NCBI GenBank assembly: GCA_017849585.1
Contig: JAFIGT010000008.1
Coordinates: forward strand, 45,497-109,496
Direction of reading: 5' to 3'
DNA: 64,000 nucleotides
Source: Verrucomicrobium sp.
GTDB taxonomy: Bacteria > Verrucomicrobiota > Verrucomicrobiia > Methylacidiphilales > UBA1321
Made by a program: the position numbers and the translations under genes. This document shows positions 55,704-64,000 of the stretch, piece by piece. The notes beneath the pieces were generated by a model, which was not told the origin of the DNA, made no database searches, and saw only the letters and a list, made by a program, of their open reading frames with translations. How positions within the stretch are numbered: the stretch's first letter is position 1; each line of letters begins with the position of its first letter.

Positions 55704-55713
55704 TGTATATACA
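55704..55713. promoter_or_regulatory. AraR-type operator candidate
   Basis: TGTATATACA is a perfect palindrome in the 32-bp gap between the divergent SDR and AraR-like genes. It has the TGTAnnTACA half-sites known from the B. subtilis AraR box. Confidence 0.55.
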
Positions 55714-55721
55714 TTTAAGCT

Positions 55722-56771
55722 TTGAAAACGCAATCTAAAAAACTGAGCAAGCGCGAAATCATCGCAATGGCTCTGCGTCAGGAAATCATTGAAGATTCTT
55801 ATCCTGAAGGACATGCCTTGCCGGGCGAGCATGCCCTATGTCAGCGCTTTAACGTCAGTCGGGCGACGCTTCGACTTGCCTTGAGCGAATTGGAAAAAGA
55901 TGGATACATTAAGCGACAACCGGGAAACGGTACATTCGCCAATCCATCCCGCATGGTCATGCCGCGCGCGTTGGGTTTATTGCTACTCGAACCGCATAAA
56001 GCCGGGACGGTCGGCATGTCAGCCATGATTCACGGAGCCAACGCCTATCTCGATTCTCTCGGTTCCCAGCTGACCATCATCAATCGTCCCCCTCAACAAT
56101 GGAACATACCGTTGATCCGCTCGCTGGCCGGCGTACTCGTTGTTCCGACCACGATCACGCCGGCACACTTGAAATCTATAGACGATCTCTCGCTGCCACG
56201 AATCGGCGTCACCGACAATGATCTACCTGGAGCCAGCGTCCGGTTTGATGTGAAGTCTGCCGCGAAGACTCTCACAGATCACTTGCTCTCACTCGGCCAT
56301 CGCCGCTTTGCCTTGATCAGCGGTCACGACGTGCATTCAGATTATCTCCGCAAACTCGGCATTGCCGAAGCACTGACGCAGGCAGGCATCGACTTTGCTA
56401 CGGTTCCCGACTATCGCACTAACTATGACACCGAAATTACGTGGGAAGCCGTTCGGCGACTATTCAAAACAACACCACACCCCACAGCAATCATCGCCTT
56501 TGACGACAGCTTGGCGCTGCAAGTCATCCGCGCCGCGCAAGACGCAGGGCTGAACGTTCCACGCGATGTCAGCGTGACCGGGTTTAACGACTCCCCCCAC
56601 GCCGCCCTCGTAAACCCTTCCATCAGCACGGTGCGCATTCCCTTTATCGAAGCCGGACGCAAAGCCGCGGAAGCCCTCTGCCAAAACTACCTGCGCCATA
56701 TTCCCGTCGAGGATATTCCGTTGAAGACGGAATGGATTCCCCGCGAAAGCACCGGCCCCGCTCAGTCTTAA
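55722..56771 (+). CDS. AraR-like GntR/LacI hybrid regulator
   Basis: The 349-residue protein joins a GntR-type winged helix (LPGEHALCQRFNVSRATLRLALSELEKDGYIKRQ, given here in part for shape) to a LacI-type sugar-binding domain (LGLLLLEPHKAG, GHRRFALISGHDV, AIIAFDDSLALQVI, VSVTGFNDSPHAALV), the AraR architecture. It should be a sugar-released repressor. The start is a TTG at 55722; an ATG at 55767 is an alternative that would trim the helix-turn-helix only slightly. It is divergent from the SDR/GH42 pair, with a palindrome between, and is followed after 16 bp by a dehydratase gene. Confidence 0.9.
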   Translation: MKTQSKKLSKREIIAMALRQEIIEDSYPEGHALPGEHALCQRFNVSRATLRLALSELEKDGYIKRQPGNGTFANPSRMVMPRALGLLLLEPHKAGTVGMSAMIHGANAYLDSLGSQLTIINRPPQQWNIPLIRSLAGVLVVPTTITPAHLKSIDDLSLPRIGVTDNDLPGASVRFDVKSAAKTLTDHLLSLGHRRFALISGHDVHSDYLRKLGIAEALTQAGIDFATVPDYRTNYDTEITWEAVRRLFKTTPHPTAIIAFDDSLALQVIRAAQDAGLNVPRDVSVTGFNDSPHAALVNPSISTVRIPFIEAGRKAAEALCQNYLRHIPVEDIPLKTEWIPRESTGPAQS

Positions 56772-56787
56772 CACGCTCTCTATTCCA

Positions 56788-57954
56788 ATGAAAATTACCT
56801 CTATCGAGCCAATCATTTGCCACGCCTATCGCACCAACTGGGTCTTTGTCCGCGTTCTGACGGACGAAGGCATTGAAGGCGTGGGCGAAGCCACCCTGGA
56901 ATACCGCGAACCCACCGTCGCTGAAGCATGCCGTGAACTCAACCGCACCCTGCGCGGTCGCAACGCTTCCGACATCGAAGCCATCTGGCATGAAGCCTAC
57001 CGGGAAACGTATTTCCGCGGCGGCCCCGTTTTCATGAGCGCCCTTTCGGCAGTTGAAATGGCCCTGTGGGATATTCAAGGAAAAGCCCTGGGCGTTCCTG
57101 TTTATCGCCTACTCGGAGGCAAAGTGCGCGACACAGTGCCCTGTTACGCCAATGGTTGGTTCGCACCAGCCAAGACCGCAGAAGAATTCGCCACCAAAGC
57201 CGAAGCAGCCGCAAACTTCGGATGGAAAGGCATCAAATGGGACCCATTCGGCTCCTCCTATTTGCAAATTGACCGCCAGACCTTGAACAAGGCCATTGAA
57301 TGCGTCGAAGCCGTGCACGCCAAGGTCGGTAAGCGACTCGAGCTCCTCATCGAAGGTCACGGCCGCTTCGACGTGCCGACAGCCATTCGCATCGCACACG
57401 AACTGGAACGCTTCGACATCCACTGGTTTGAAGAACCGGTTCCGCCCGATAATCTCGACGCGCTCGCTGAAGTGAAACGCCGCTCACGCGTACCAATCTC
57501 CGCCGGAGAACGTCTCTATAGTCGCTGGGAATATCGCGCGTTCTTCCAATCGCTACCAGCAGACTATATTCAGCCCGACGTCAGTCATGTCGGCGGAATC
57601 ATGGAACTCAAAAAAATCGCCGCCACCGCCGAAACACATCACCTCGCCGTTTGCCCCCATAACCCGAGCGGCCCCGTGGCCAACGCCGCCACACTCCAGC
57701 TCGCCGCCTGCGTGCCAAATTTCCACCTCCTCGAAACCATGAGCTCTGACGTGCCCTGGAGACGGAAAATCACCAACGAGTCGGTCACCATGGAGAACGG
57801 CATGATGACCATTCCTGACAAACCCGGACTCGGCATTGAACTCAACCTCGAAGAAATCGCCAAGCACCCCTACGAACCACGTGAGTTACGCCATTACCGG
57901 GGCGACCTCACCGACATCCGCCCCGCTAGCGCCGAAAGCTATTTCAAAACATAA
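56788..57954 (+). CDS. Enolase-superfamily sugar-acid dehydratase (galactonate dehydratase-like)
   Basis: The 388-residue protein has the capping domain (GVGEATLEYREPTVAEA, FRGGPVFMSALSAVEMALWDIQGKALG in two pieces) and the barrel of the mandelate-racemase group. GIKWDPFG carries the first catalytic Lys region, IEGHGRF, HWFEEPVPPDN and ISAGERLYSR the three metal ligands, DVSHVGG a barrel strand and CPHNPSGP the catalytic His. D-galactonate dehydratases have this set. It removes water from an aldonate to give a 2-keto-3-deoxy acid in the cytoplasm. Its place in the island fits oxidation of galactose or a related sugar released by GH42. Confidence 0.87.
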   Translation: MKITSIEPIICHAYRTNWVFVRVLTDEGIEGVGEATLEYREPTVAEACRELNRTLRGRNASDIEAIWHEAYRETYFRGGPVFMSALSAVEMALWDIQGKALGVPVYRLLGGKVRDTVPCYANGWFAPAKTAEEFATKAEAAANFGWKGIKWDPFGSSYLQIDRQTLNKAIECVEAVHAKVGKRLELLIEGHGRFDVPTAIRIAHELERFDIHWFEEPVPPDNLDALAEVKRRSRVPISAGERLYSRWEYRAFFQSLPADYIQPDVSHVGGIMELKKIAATAETHHLAVCPHNPSGPVANAATLQLAACVPNFHLLETMSSDVPWRRKITNESVTMENGMMTIPDKPGLGIELNLEEIAKHPYEPRELRHYRGDLTDIRPASAESYFKT

Positions 57955-57968
57955 CCGCTCCACAGCCA

Positions 57969-59206
57969 CTATATCGCCGACTCCGTATAGACTTCGTTCA
58001 TTACCGAATTCTGACTTTGCGCGCGCTCCAGTACTTGGCCTGCCTGCACCAGTCGTTCCCGCAATCTCTCGTAGGGCACATTCTGAACATCACATCCACA
58101 TTCGATAGCCAGCCCCGCAGCCAACGCCGCCGACTCTGACAGAATCATAAAGACCGGCTCCATGCGGATCGATCCAAACGCAATATGCGATGCCGATAGA
58201 CAGAAAGGCACGAACAGATTCCGACACTCCTCACGCTTGGGGATAATCGAGCGATACGAGACCGGATATGGCGGGCCGGAATAAACCTCTACATTGCCCT
58301 CATTCTTCACCATTCCATCGACGACGATGCGCCGACAATTATGCGAGTCCATTGTATAGGCCGCCAAGCCCACCGAATCTTCGGCAATCGCTTTGCCGCG
58401 GCAATAATGCTCGGTCATCACCACGTCGCCAATTAACCGCCGCGCTTCTCGCACATACAGCATGCGAGAGAATCCTGCCGTATCAGTAAACTCGTCTCGG
58501 CACCAACCCCACTCACGAAACCGAGTCTGAAACTCCTCTGGAACTGCGGGATCTTCTCGCCAGAACCATAGCAATCCCAAAATCCAGCGCGACAATAGCG
58601 GGACAATAACTCGTAGCGGGACCGGTCATAGCCATCGGGCTTGATGATTGGCAACCGATTAGACTGATTCGCAGTCAAACAGAGTCGAAAATTGTATGCC
58701 TGCACACGTCGGTCGCCACGACCAGGAACATGAGGCTCCACATCAATACCCGGCAGCAATCCACTCTCAGGCCTCCCCTCAATGCGATACGGATCCACTG
58801 GAAAAGAGAACTGGTGACCATCGAGAACTTGCGACCCATTGTATTCCTCGCCATAAAGATCATTGGATTCTCGCCCAACCGTACAGGAAACGCCCGCCTT
58901 AGCCATTAGATCACCTTCGTAGCTCGTATCGATGTATTGTCGGGCTTTGACTTCGATACCATTTTCGGTGATGAGGCTACGAATTCGCCCCGCCTCTAGT
59001 TCTACCGAGTACAGAAAACTGCCTAGATAACAGGCGACTCCCTCTTCAGCTAACCATCGCTCGAAAACCTCTTCCGCCACGTGCGGCTCAAAGCACCATT
59101 GCTCAGCCCGTCCATAGTACTTACCGGCACGCCGATAAAACTCCCGCGATAGGCCCCCAATCGCATCCTTGTTGCCAATGTCTGTATAGGAAAACTGCCC
59201 CATCAA
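57969..59206 (-). pseudogene. FAD-dependent oxidoreductase gene, frameshifted and 5'-truncated
   Basis: Two overlapping minus-strand frames carry halves of one FAD_oxidored-family protein. The upstream one (58433-59206) has REFYRRAGKYYGRAEQWCFEPH, given here in part, and YIDTSYEGDLMAKAG; the downstream one (57969-58595) continues with LLWFWREDPAVPEEF and FVPFCLSASHIAFGSIRMEPVFM. The frame changes near 58590-58600, within SRYC/SRWI. The N-terminal FAD-binding GxGxxG domain of about 70 residues is also absent, and nothing like it is found up to 59480. The gene is therefore broken twice. An intact relative is at 12089-13303. Confidence 0.8.
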
Positions 59207-59482
59207 GGAAATTGCATGGCGTCTTGGCTTCAGCCATAACTCTCTTTTCTCGACTTGGTTTCTTAAGAAATGTCAAGTTGCCCCACGGCAATACCGTAGT
59301 AATTCCCAGCAGAAATAACTACACTCAGCGTTGCACGGTTTTCACCACACCGGAACATGCAGGTCGCGCGGAGATGGGCCCCGCCTTGCCCGGTTGTGCC
59401 TGCCCCCTATTTGAGCAAATCGAAACCAGCGGTAAGCTTGAAGCAAGACAGAGAAAGTATGGGCGATTTCTTAATAAGAATG

Positions 59483-60673
59483 CTATGGCTGAATTGAAAT
59501 ATTTATCAAATCAAACCAAACGGTACCGCTCATTCTGACCAACCCAATCTGTAATTTAGATTCGACTATGTTGTCAGGCACAAGAATAGTCCATTTTGCA
59601 TCAGTCCAATCGAATGAGTTGTCTTGTTTTATATCGAGCTTCTCTGTGCTCAATTGTCCCTCTGCATTCAACAGCTTTAATCCGAGATGAATACCACTCT
59701 CAGCGCCTACTTTCGCAGATAGGGATTCACCCTTAATTCGGGTTTCAATAACTAGCTTACGACTTCTTATTTTTTCAGCCGGCAAGACGACTTCGTAAAG
59801 TTGCTGCCTGGTAGAATCAGTCAACGTCGTCATCATGACTGGCTTTCCTCCTACATTTTCCACCTGAGGCATTGGGCTCCATCTAAGATTCGAAGAGTCT
59901 CCCCAATTCTCGCGAAAAATAAGCCCCAACTCCTTCGATTGATCATCAGCCTGATTGAACAGTTCGGAGTTTTTACCAATAAACGCTTCCCATAAGGCGT
60001 CCGCATAGCCTTGCATTCCCTTGTCTCCGGGATGCCAGTTTACTCCAGGATGACTAAAGCGCTTCTCAGATTTAACCATATTGTCTGGATCCGCATTGAC
60101 CTTGCGGAGACTAACAAAAGTCCCGTTGTATTTTTTGCAGGCGCTCTGAATGAATGCATCTTTTTTGGCATTTCCTGTTGGAGGGCCCCATGTACTAAAG
60201 CAAAAAATGTTCACATTTGGATTTCCAGCCCGCACCGCTTCGAGTATCTGCTCATAAGGTTTTTGGAAGCCGTCCACACTTACATCTTTGTTGTCATTCT
60301 CTCCCATTTGAACAATGAGTAGATCGGCACCGAACTCCTTATACTTCGCCAGTTGCGTAAGCTTATCGGTCAATTTCCCTCCACCTCCGCCCCCAATCAT
60401 TGTCTTCGGCATTTTTCCACTTTGAGCGGCAACCAAGCGCGCGATAAAAAGATGAACATAGTCCTTTTCTAGAGCTGATGCAGCCATGCCCCAGCTACCA
60501 CTCCATCCCAAATTTTCCACCGCCGGACCGTGACTGGTAATGCTGTCACCTATTACGAGTACTTTGGAGTAAACCTTGGTGTTTTCTTGGCTGCGCGCTG
60601 TCTGTAGAAAAATCCCAAACACACCGAGGATAAGTATTATTTTTACACCCATTAGAATTCGACTCTTTTTCAC
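59483..60673 (-). CDS. Exported SGNH/GDSL-type hydrolase
   Basis: The 396-residue protein begins with a signal peptide (IILILGVFGIFLQTARS). The SGNH motifs appear in order: VIGDSIT with the nucleophile Ser, GGGGGG as the oxyanion Gly, MGENDN with the Asn, and WHPGDKG with Asp/His. These esterases often remove acetyl groups from plant polysaccharides. A C-terminal 140-residue beta-rich domain has no recognised name. The start is a GTG; an ATG seven codons later is also possible. Base composition is clearly more AT-rich than in the 42-50 kb genes. Confidence 0.85.
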   Translation of the reverse strand: MKKSRILMGVKIILILGVFGIFLQTARSQENTKVYSKVLVIGDSITSHGPAVENLGWSGSWGMAASALEKDYVHLFIARLVAAQSGKMPKTMIGGGGGGKLTDKLTQLAKYKEFGADLLIVQMGENDNKDVSVDGFQKPYEQILEAVRAGNPNVNIFCFSTWGPPTGNAKKDAFIQSACKKYNGTFVSLRKVNADPDNMVKSEKRFSHPGVNWHPGDKGMQGYADALWEAFIGKNSELFNQADDQSKELGLIFRENWGDSSNLRWSPMPQVENVGGKPVMMTTLTDSTRQQLYEVVLPAEKIRSRKLVIETRIKGESLSAKVGAESGIHLGLKLLNAEGQLSTEKLDIKQDNSFDWTDAKWTILVPDNIVESKLQIGLVRMSGTVWFDLINISIQP

Positions 60674-60809
60674 GCGATTAGTTTCACATTCATCTTAACT
60701 AAATTATCTTCTCGAAAAAGATCTAAAACCCACCCCAGTCCTTTGACGTCACTAAAATTAGCGGACTAATTGAAGAAGATGTCCAACTCTGAGTTTCTCT
60801 AGAAAGAGT

Positions 60810-61502
60810 TTATGGATTAACGATTAAATAGTTTCTGGCATTTCTAATAAAATCCACCTTCGGCACAGCCTCGGTGTGACCGTCTGCAAATACGGCGAGG
60901 ATCTTGCCAGTTCCCCGGTCGCTGGGCCGTCCCCATGGAGCCGTCGGATTCGTGGCAATGGAATAGGCTCCTATATACCATAATCCGTTTGGTAAAGGAC
61001 GAGCACCATCTTCAGCAGCCATCACCATCATTACATTAGATGCTCGACCTCCAAGACCAGCCATAGGTAACGCCGTCTCAGTAGCAGAGAATCCAGGATA
61101 AGCGCACCTGAGCACATCCGAATTGGCGGCATAATCGCTGAATGCGTGATGCCGACCACTCGGTACCAACGGATCACTCAGGATAACACGCCCCCTCTTA
61201 GAGAAATAAGGATCTAATGTCTGTAGACACCAAAGAGGATCTCCAAACGAGGCGCCATTAACTCCACACATCATTGGCAGGATTCCTTGATTGTCTGCGG
61301 CGTATGTGAATATGCACTGGCCAATCGACTTCAAATTCCCAGTGCTTTTTGCCTGTTTAGCCCCAAGCATCGCCTTTGAAAAAGCCGGAATTGCCATGGC
61401 CGTCAATAGGGCAATAATTGCCATGCACACCAAGAGCTCTATCAAAGTAAAACCAAGTACTCTTTTAAAGTTTATGTTTGGCATAATTTTGAGCGCTTTC
61501 AT
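60810..61502 (-). CDS. Prepilin-like (pseudopilin) protein
   Basis: The 230-residue protein has a type IV prepilin N-terminus: FTLIELLVCMAIIALLTAMAIPAF with the cleavage Gly before Phe (given in part) and a short basic leader. The middle and C-terminal parts, with PNGLWYIGAYSI and ADGHTEAVP, match the pseudopilin-like proteins that are plentiful in Verrucomicrobiota. An ATG at 61484 may be the true start. It lies 27 bp after the GH78 gene and before the SGNH gene on the same strand, so the three may be transcribed together. Confidence 0.85.
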   Translation of the reverse strand: MKALKIMPNINFKRVLGFTLIELLVCMAIIALLTAMAIPAFSKAMLGAKQAKSTGNLKSIGQCIFTYAADNQGILPMMCGVNGASFGDPLWCLQTLDPYFSKRGRVILSDPLVPSGRHHAFSDYAANSDVLRCAYPGFSATETALPMAGLGGRASNVMMVMAAEDGARPLPNGLWYIGAYSIATNPTAPWGRPSDRGTGKILAVFADGHTEAVPKVDFIRNARNYLIVNP

Positions 61503-61528
61503 GCGCGTTAACTGCTAGATCGGCAGGA

Positions 61529-63856
61529 TTATACCGAAGATAACACCCGATTGTTCAACTTATTCGCGACGATATGATGTATTCCAGAACCCATTTTTTC
61601 GACTTTAGCCATATATCCGCTCGGCACCTGGAAAGTACCGTGACAGTGCGGCGGAATTTGTAGTCGTACTATTAATCGCTCATCCTCGAGGCTCCACTTT
61701 ATTCCAGCTAAACCATATGGCGTATCGAGCGTGGCCTCGGCCCATGTGAGCGTGCCGCCTGGCTGAGGACGAAATACGATATGTTGATAGCCCGGAACCA
61801 GCGGATCCAAGTCCAATCCAGCCACGCTGCTATACATCCACTCCCCTACGGCTCCATAAGCATAATGATTGAAGGAGTTCATCGCTTTATTCTGGAGACC
61901 TTTGTCCGCAGACCAACCATCCCACCTTTCCCAAATCGTGGTTGCTCCATTTTTAACAGGAAAAATCCACGACGGGAATGTCTCCTGCTCGAGTAGTTTG
62001 TAAGCCGCATCGAGATGTCCAGTTGCCTCGAGAACATGCAGCAGATAGGGAGTGCCCACGAAGCCTGTCGCAAGATGATAATCTTGCTGCTCAATATGTG
62101 TAATCAGGCGCTGCGCGACCGCTGCACGCAGAGCGTCTTCAACCAAACCAAAATGCAGGGCTAACGAGTAGGCAGTCTGCGTGCCAGAGACAATAGTGCC
62201 ATCCGAGTTAACATACTGGCGCTGAAACGCCGCTTTGATCTCTTTATATAAAGACCTATACTTGTGCGCATCTCCCTCAAACCCAAGCGCACCCGCAGCC
62301 TGCGACATAATGCGGGCATCGTAAGCATAGAACGCCGTACCAATGAGGTCTTTGGGAGTACCGCCCTCCACCTGATCACTACCATCCAGTGCTAGCCAGT
62401 CACCGAAACCGCGCCACACGAGCACGTCTGGATGAGATCTAATCAAATCGCGACAGCAGTACTTGTTTAGGAACTCCATGAAACGCTCCATAGCGCCATA
62501 GTGCTCCGAGAGAATGGAAAGATCTCCATAGCACAAATAGACAACCCACGGGCATATCACCATCGCATCCGACCATGCGGGTCCTCCGTCATAATCAGGC
62601 GAATCCTCTTTCGCGTGTTCGAAAAGCTGCGGCCACACGCAAGGGACATTGCCTCGCTCTCCTTGCGCATCACGCCCGTCTTGCAGCCACTTTCTAAAGA
62701 ACTCGCGCACATCCATATTGAATGCCGCCGTCTTGATAAACACCTGCGCATCACCCGTCCAACCCAGCCGCTCATCCCGCTGCGGACAATCCATCGGCAC
62801 TTCCAAGAAGTTGCTTTTTTGCCCCCAGAGAATATTACTTTGCAACTGATTCAACAGCGCACTCGAACATTGAAATGTTCCCGTCTGCTTAATGTCAGAG
62901 TGTAGAACAATTCCTACAAGCTCCACATCATCCCCTATACACAATCCGGTTATCTCCACATAACGAAACCCGTGGAAAGTAAAACGTGGCTCCCACTGCT
63001 CCTGACTAGTTCCCTTGCACGTGTAATAGTCTGTCGCTCTCGCTTTCCTTAAGTTTTCAGTATAGATGCCACCATCCGGACCGAGAATCTCCGCGTAACG
63101 CAGCCGTACCGTTGTCCCTTTTTCACTTCGAATACTAATCCGCACTCGCCCTGTAAAGTTCTGCCCAAAGTCATAGATCCTGCTATTTAATATTCCACCC
63201 TCATTCACGCGGACTGCGACAGGCGTCAATTCTGCAATTCTTCTCACAGGAGGCCCCACGCGAGGCACAATCAGTAGTGATTCGTCTACGACTACATTGA
63301 CCACGGACTCCCAATTCGTCTCGATATATCCCGGCGAAGACCAACCCTCCAACTCCAATCTCGCATCATACGCCTCTCCCATCAGAAAATCAGATTCGAG
63401 AATAGGCCCCGTCGCGGTCTTCCATGAGCTGTCACTATCAATAGTAACCTCACTACCATCGCTAAAAGTAACTGCGAGTTGCATCAACAATGCCGGTTTA
63501 TCTCCGTAAACCTGACGAGTTCTCCACCCGACGTAACCACAATACCAACCATCCCCGAGTATCCCACCTAAGACATTGTCCCCTTTCCGCAGCAAATGAG
63601 TCACTTCGCAGCTCTGGTATTGAACTCGTTTGCGATACTCTGTCCAACCGGGAGCGAAAACATCGTCGCTTACTTTCTGACCATTAATTTCCGCTTCATA
63701 GACACCCAGAGCAGTCGCCGACAAGACTGCTTTTTCGGGCACACCTTTAAGTGAAAATGCCTTCCTAAAGTAGGGCGCTGGAACCATTTTATCCGGACTC
63801 CCTACAACAGAAGAAGAAATCCAGCAAGCAGCTGAAAATTGTGATGCAGTGTTCAT
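61529..63856 (-). CDS. GH78 alpha-L-rhamnosidase
   Basis: The 775-residue protein has the GH78 order: N-terminal beta-sandwich (YFRKAFSLKGVPEKAVLSAT, GDGWYCGYVGW), a second one, the (alpha/alpha)6 barrel from about 330 with DCPQRDERLGWTGDAQVF (acid Asp/Glu cluster) and TTIWERWDGW (second carboxylate), and a C-terminal beta domain. It removes alpha-L-rhamnose from plant glycans. No signal peptide is visible at this start. The start codon lies only about four bases from the left end of an IS3-type element, so the promoter, and possibly an N-terminal signal region, may be lost. Confidence 0.9.
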   Translation of the reverse strand: MNTASQFSAACWISSSVVGSPDKMVPAPYFRKAFSLKGVPEKAVLSATALGVYEAEINGQKVSDDVFAPGWTEYRKRVQYQSCEVTHLLRKGDNVLGGILGDGWYCGYVGWRTRQVYGDKPALLMQLAVTFSDGSEVTIDSDSSWKTATGPILESDFLMGEAYDARLELEGWSSPGYIETNWESVVNVVVDESLLIVPRVGPPVRRIAELTPVAVRVNEGGILNSRIYDFGQNFTGRVRISIRSEKGTTVRLRYAEILGPDGGIYTENLRKARATDYYTCKGTSQEQWEPRFTFHGFRYVEITGLCIGDDVELVGIVLHSDIKQTGTFQCSSALLNQLQSNILWGQKSNFLEVPMDCPQRDERLGWTGDAQVFIKTAAFNMDVREFFRKWLQDGRDAQGERGNVPCVWPQLFEHAKEDSPDYDGGPAWSDAMVICPWVVYLCYGDLSILSEHYGAMERFMEFLNKYCCRDLIRSHPDVLVWRGFGDWLALDGSDQVEGGTPKDLIGTAFYAYDARIMSQAAGALGFEGDAHKYRSLYKEIKAAFQRQYVNSDGTIVSGTQTAYSLALHFGLVEDALRAAVAQRLITHIEQQDYHLATGFVGTPYLLHVLEATGHLDAAYKLLEQETFPSWIFPVKNGATTIWERWDGWSADKGLQNKAMNSFNHYAYGAVGEWMYSSVAGLDLDPLVPGYQHIVFRPQPGGTLTWAEATLDTPYGLAGIKWSLEDERLIVRLQIPPHCHGTFQVPSGYMAKVEKMGSGIHHIVANKLNNRVLSSV

Positions 63857-63859
63857 TAT

Positions 63860-64000
63860 TGATCGGGCCCCCTGAACCTGGTCCAGATTGAGTGAGAGGA
63901 TTTAACCTGATAAAGGACAGGATAAAACCAAATCATGAAACAGAAGCGACACAGCACAGAAGAGATCATCCGCATACTGAGAGCGGCCGACAGCGGCAAA
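63860..64000 (+). mobile_element. Left end of an IS3-family insertion sequence
   Basis: The element seems to begin at TGATCGGGCCCCCTGAACC, which looks like an IS3-group terminal repeat, followed 60 bases later by the OrfA start. The right end lies beyond the window, so the terminal repeat and target duplication cannot be confirmed. Confidence 0.7.
63935..64000 (+). CDS. IS3-family transposase OrfA, 5' end only
   Basis: Twenty-two codons are visible from the ATG at 63935: MKQKRHSTEEIIRILRAADS and two more. This is the N-terminal helix of IS3-type OrfA proteins, the DNA-binding subunit made upstream of the OrfB integrase by frameshifting. The gene runs off the right edge. Confidence 0.85.
   Translation, partial: MKQKRHSTEEIIRILRAADSGK

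Overview
The window looks like a piece of a Verrucomicrobiota chromosome; Planctomycetota is a less likely alternative. The case rests on several things seen together: a secreted protein with a C-terminal VPEP sorting tail, two prepilin-like proteins (one with a clear H-X9-DG tail), a very large secreted modular protein, many glycoside hydrolases each next to its own regulator, and COG2407-type sugar isomerases. No rRNA, CRISPR array or complete prophage was seen. There is one intact tRNA (anticodon CAT), one broken tRNA-Lys half, and the start of an IS3-type element at the right edge.

Layout. 0-4.2 kb: the 3' end of an L-fucose/L-arabinose isomerase-like gene converges on a GH38 alpha-mannosidase that follows its LacI regulator. 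4.3-17.9 kb: after tRNA(CAT), a DeoR regulator diverges from a tightly packed ten-gene plus-strand run. This run holds a PfkB kinase, an IolB-like isomerase, an FGGY kinase, a GlcD-like flavoprotein with an Fe-S partner, a class II aldolase, an FAD oxidoreductase, a phosphomannose-isomerase-like cupin, a GH5-like hydrolase and a ROK regulator. It reads as a pathway for an unidentified sugar or polyol; kinase, IolB and aldolase resemble the lower half of inositol catabolism. 17.9-33.7 kb: a second polysaccharide region with a COG2407 isomerase, two GH2 enzymes, a PEP-CTERM protein, an unknown exported protein, a GH20 enzyme, a 1235-residue secreted esterase-like protein and a prepilin-like protein. 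Two of its promoters share a 19-bp motif.

33.7-51.8 kb is mostly core-type: redoxin, DsbD and an NtrC-type regulator in one minus-strand run, a zinc-ribbon protein, a small papain-like exported protein, a GH4 enzyme with an unusual binding-domain extension divergent from an AraC regulator, uvrC, a zincin, a chemoreceptor, a FliA/WhiG-type sigma factor, a GH63-like glucosidase, an epimerase and a YhcH protein. Two sigma-54-type promoters are visible here, one in front of the sigma factor gene.

51.9-64 kb looks acquired. It begins at a tRNA-Lys gene cut just after its anticodon loop, has visibly lower GC towards the right, contains a decayed FAD oxidoreductase gene, and ends in an IS3-family element placed a few bases from a rhamnosidase start codon. 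Its cargo (GH42 beta-galactosidase, SDR dehydrogenase, AraR-like regulator, galactonate-dehydratase-like enzyme, SGNH esterase, prepilin-like protein, GH78 alpha-L-rhamnosidase) would suit galactose- and rhamnose-containing plant polysaccharides such as pectin side chains. That substrate is an inference from family names only.
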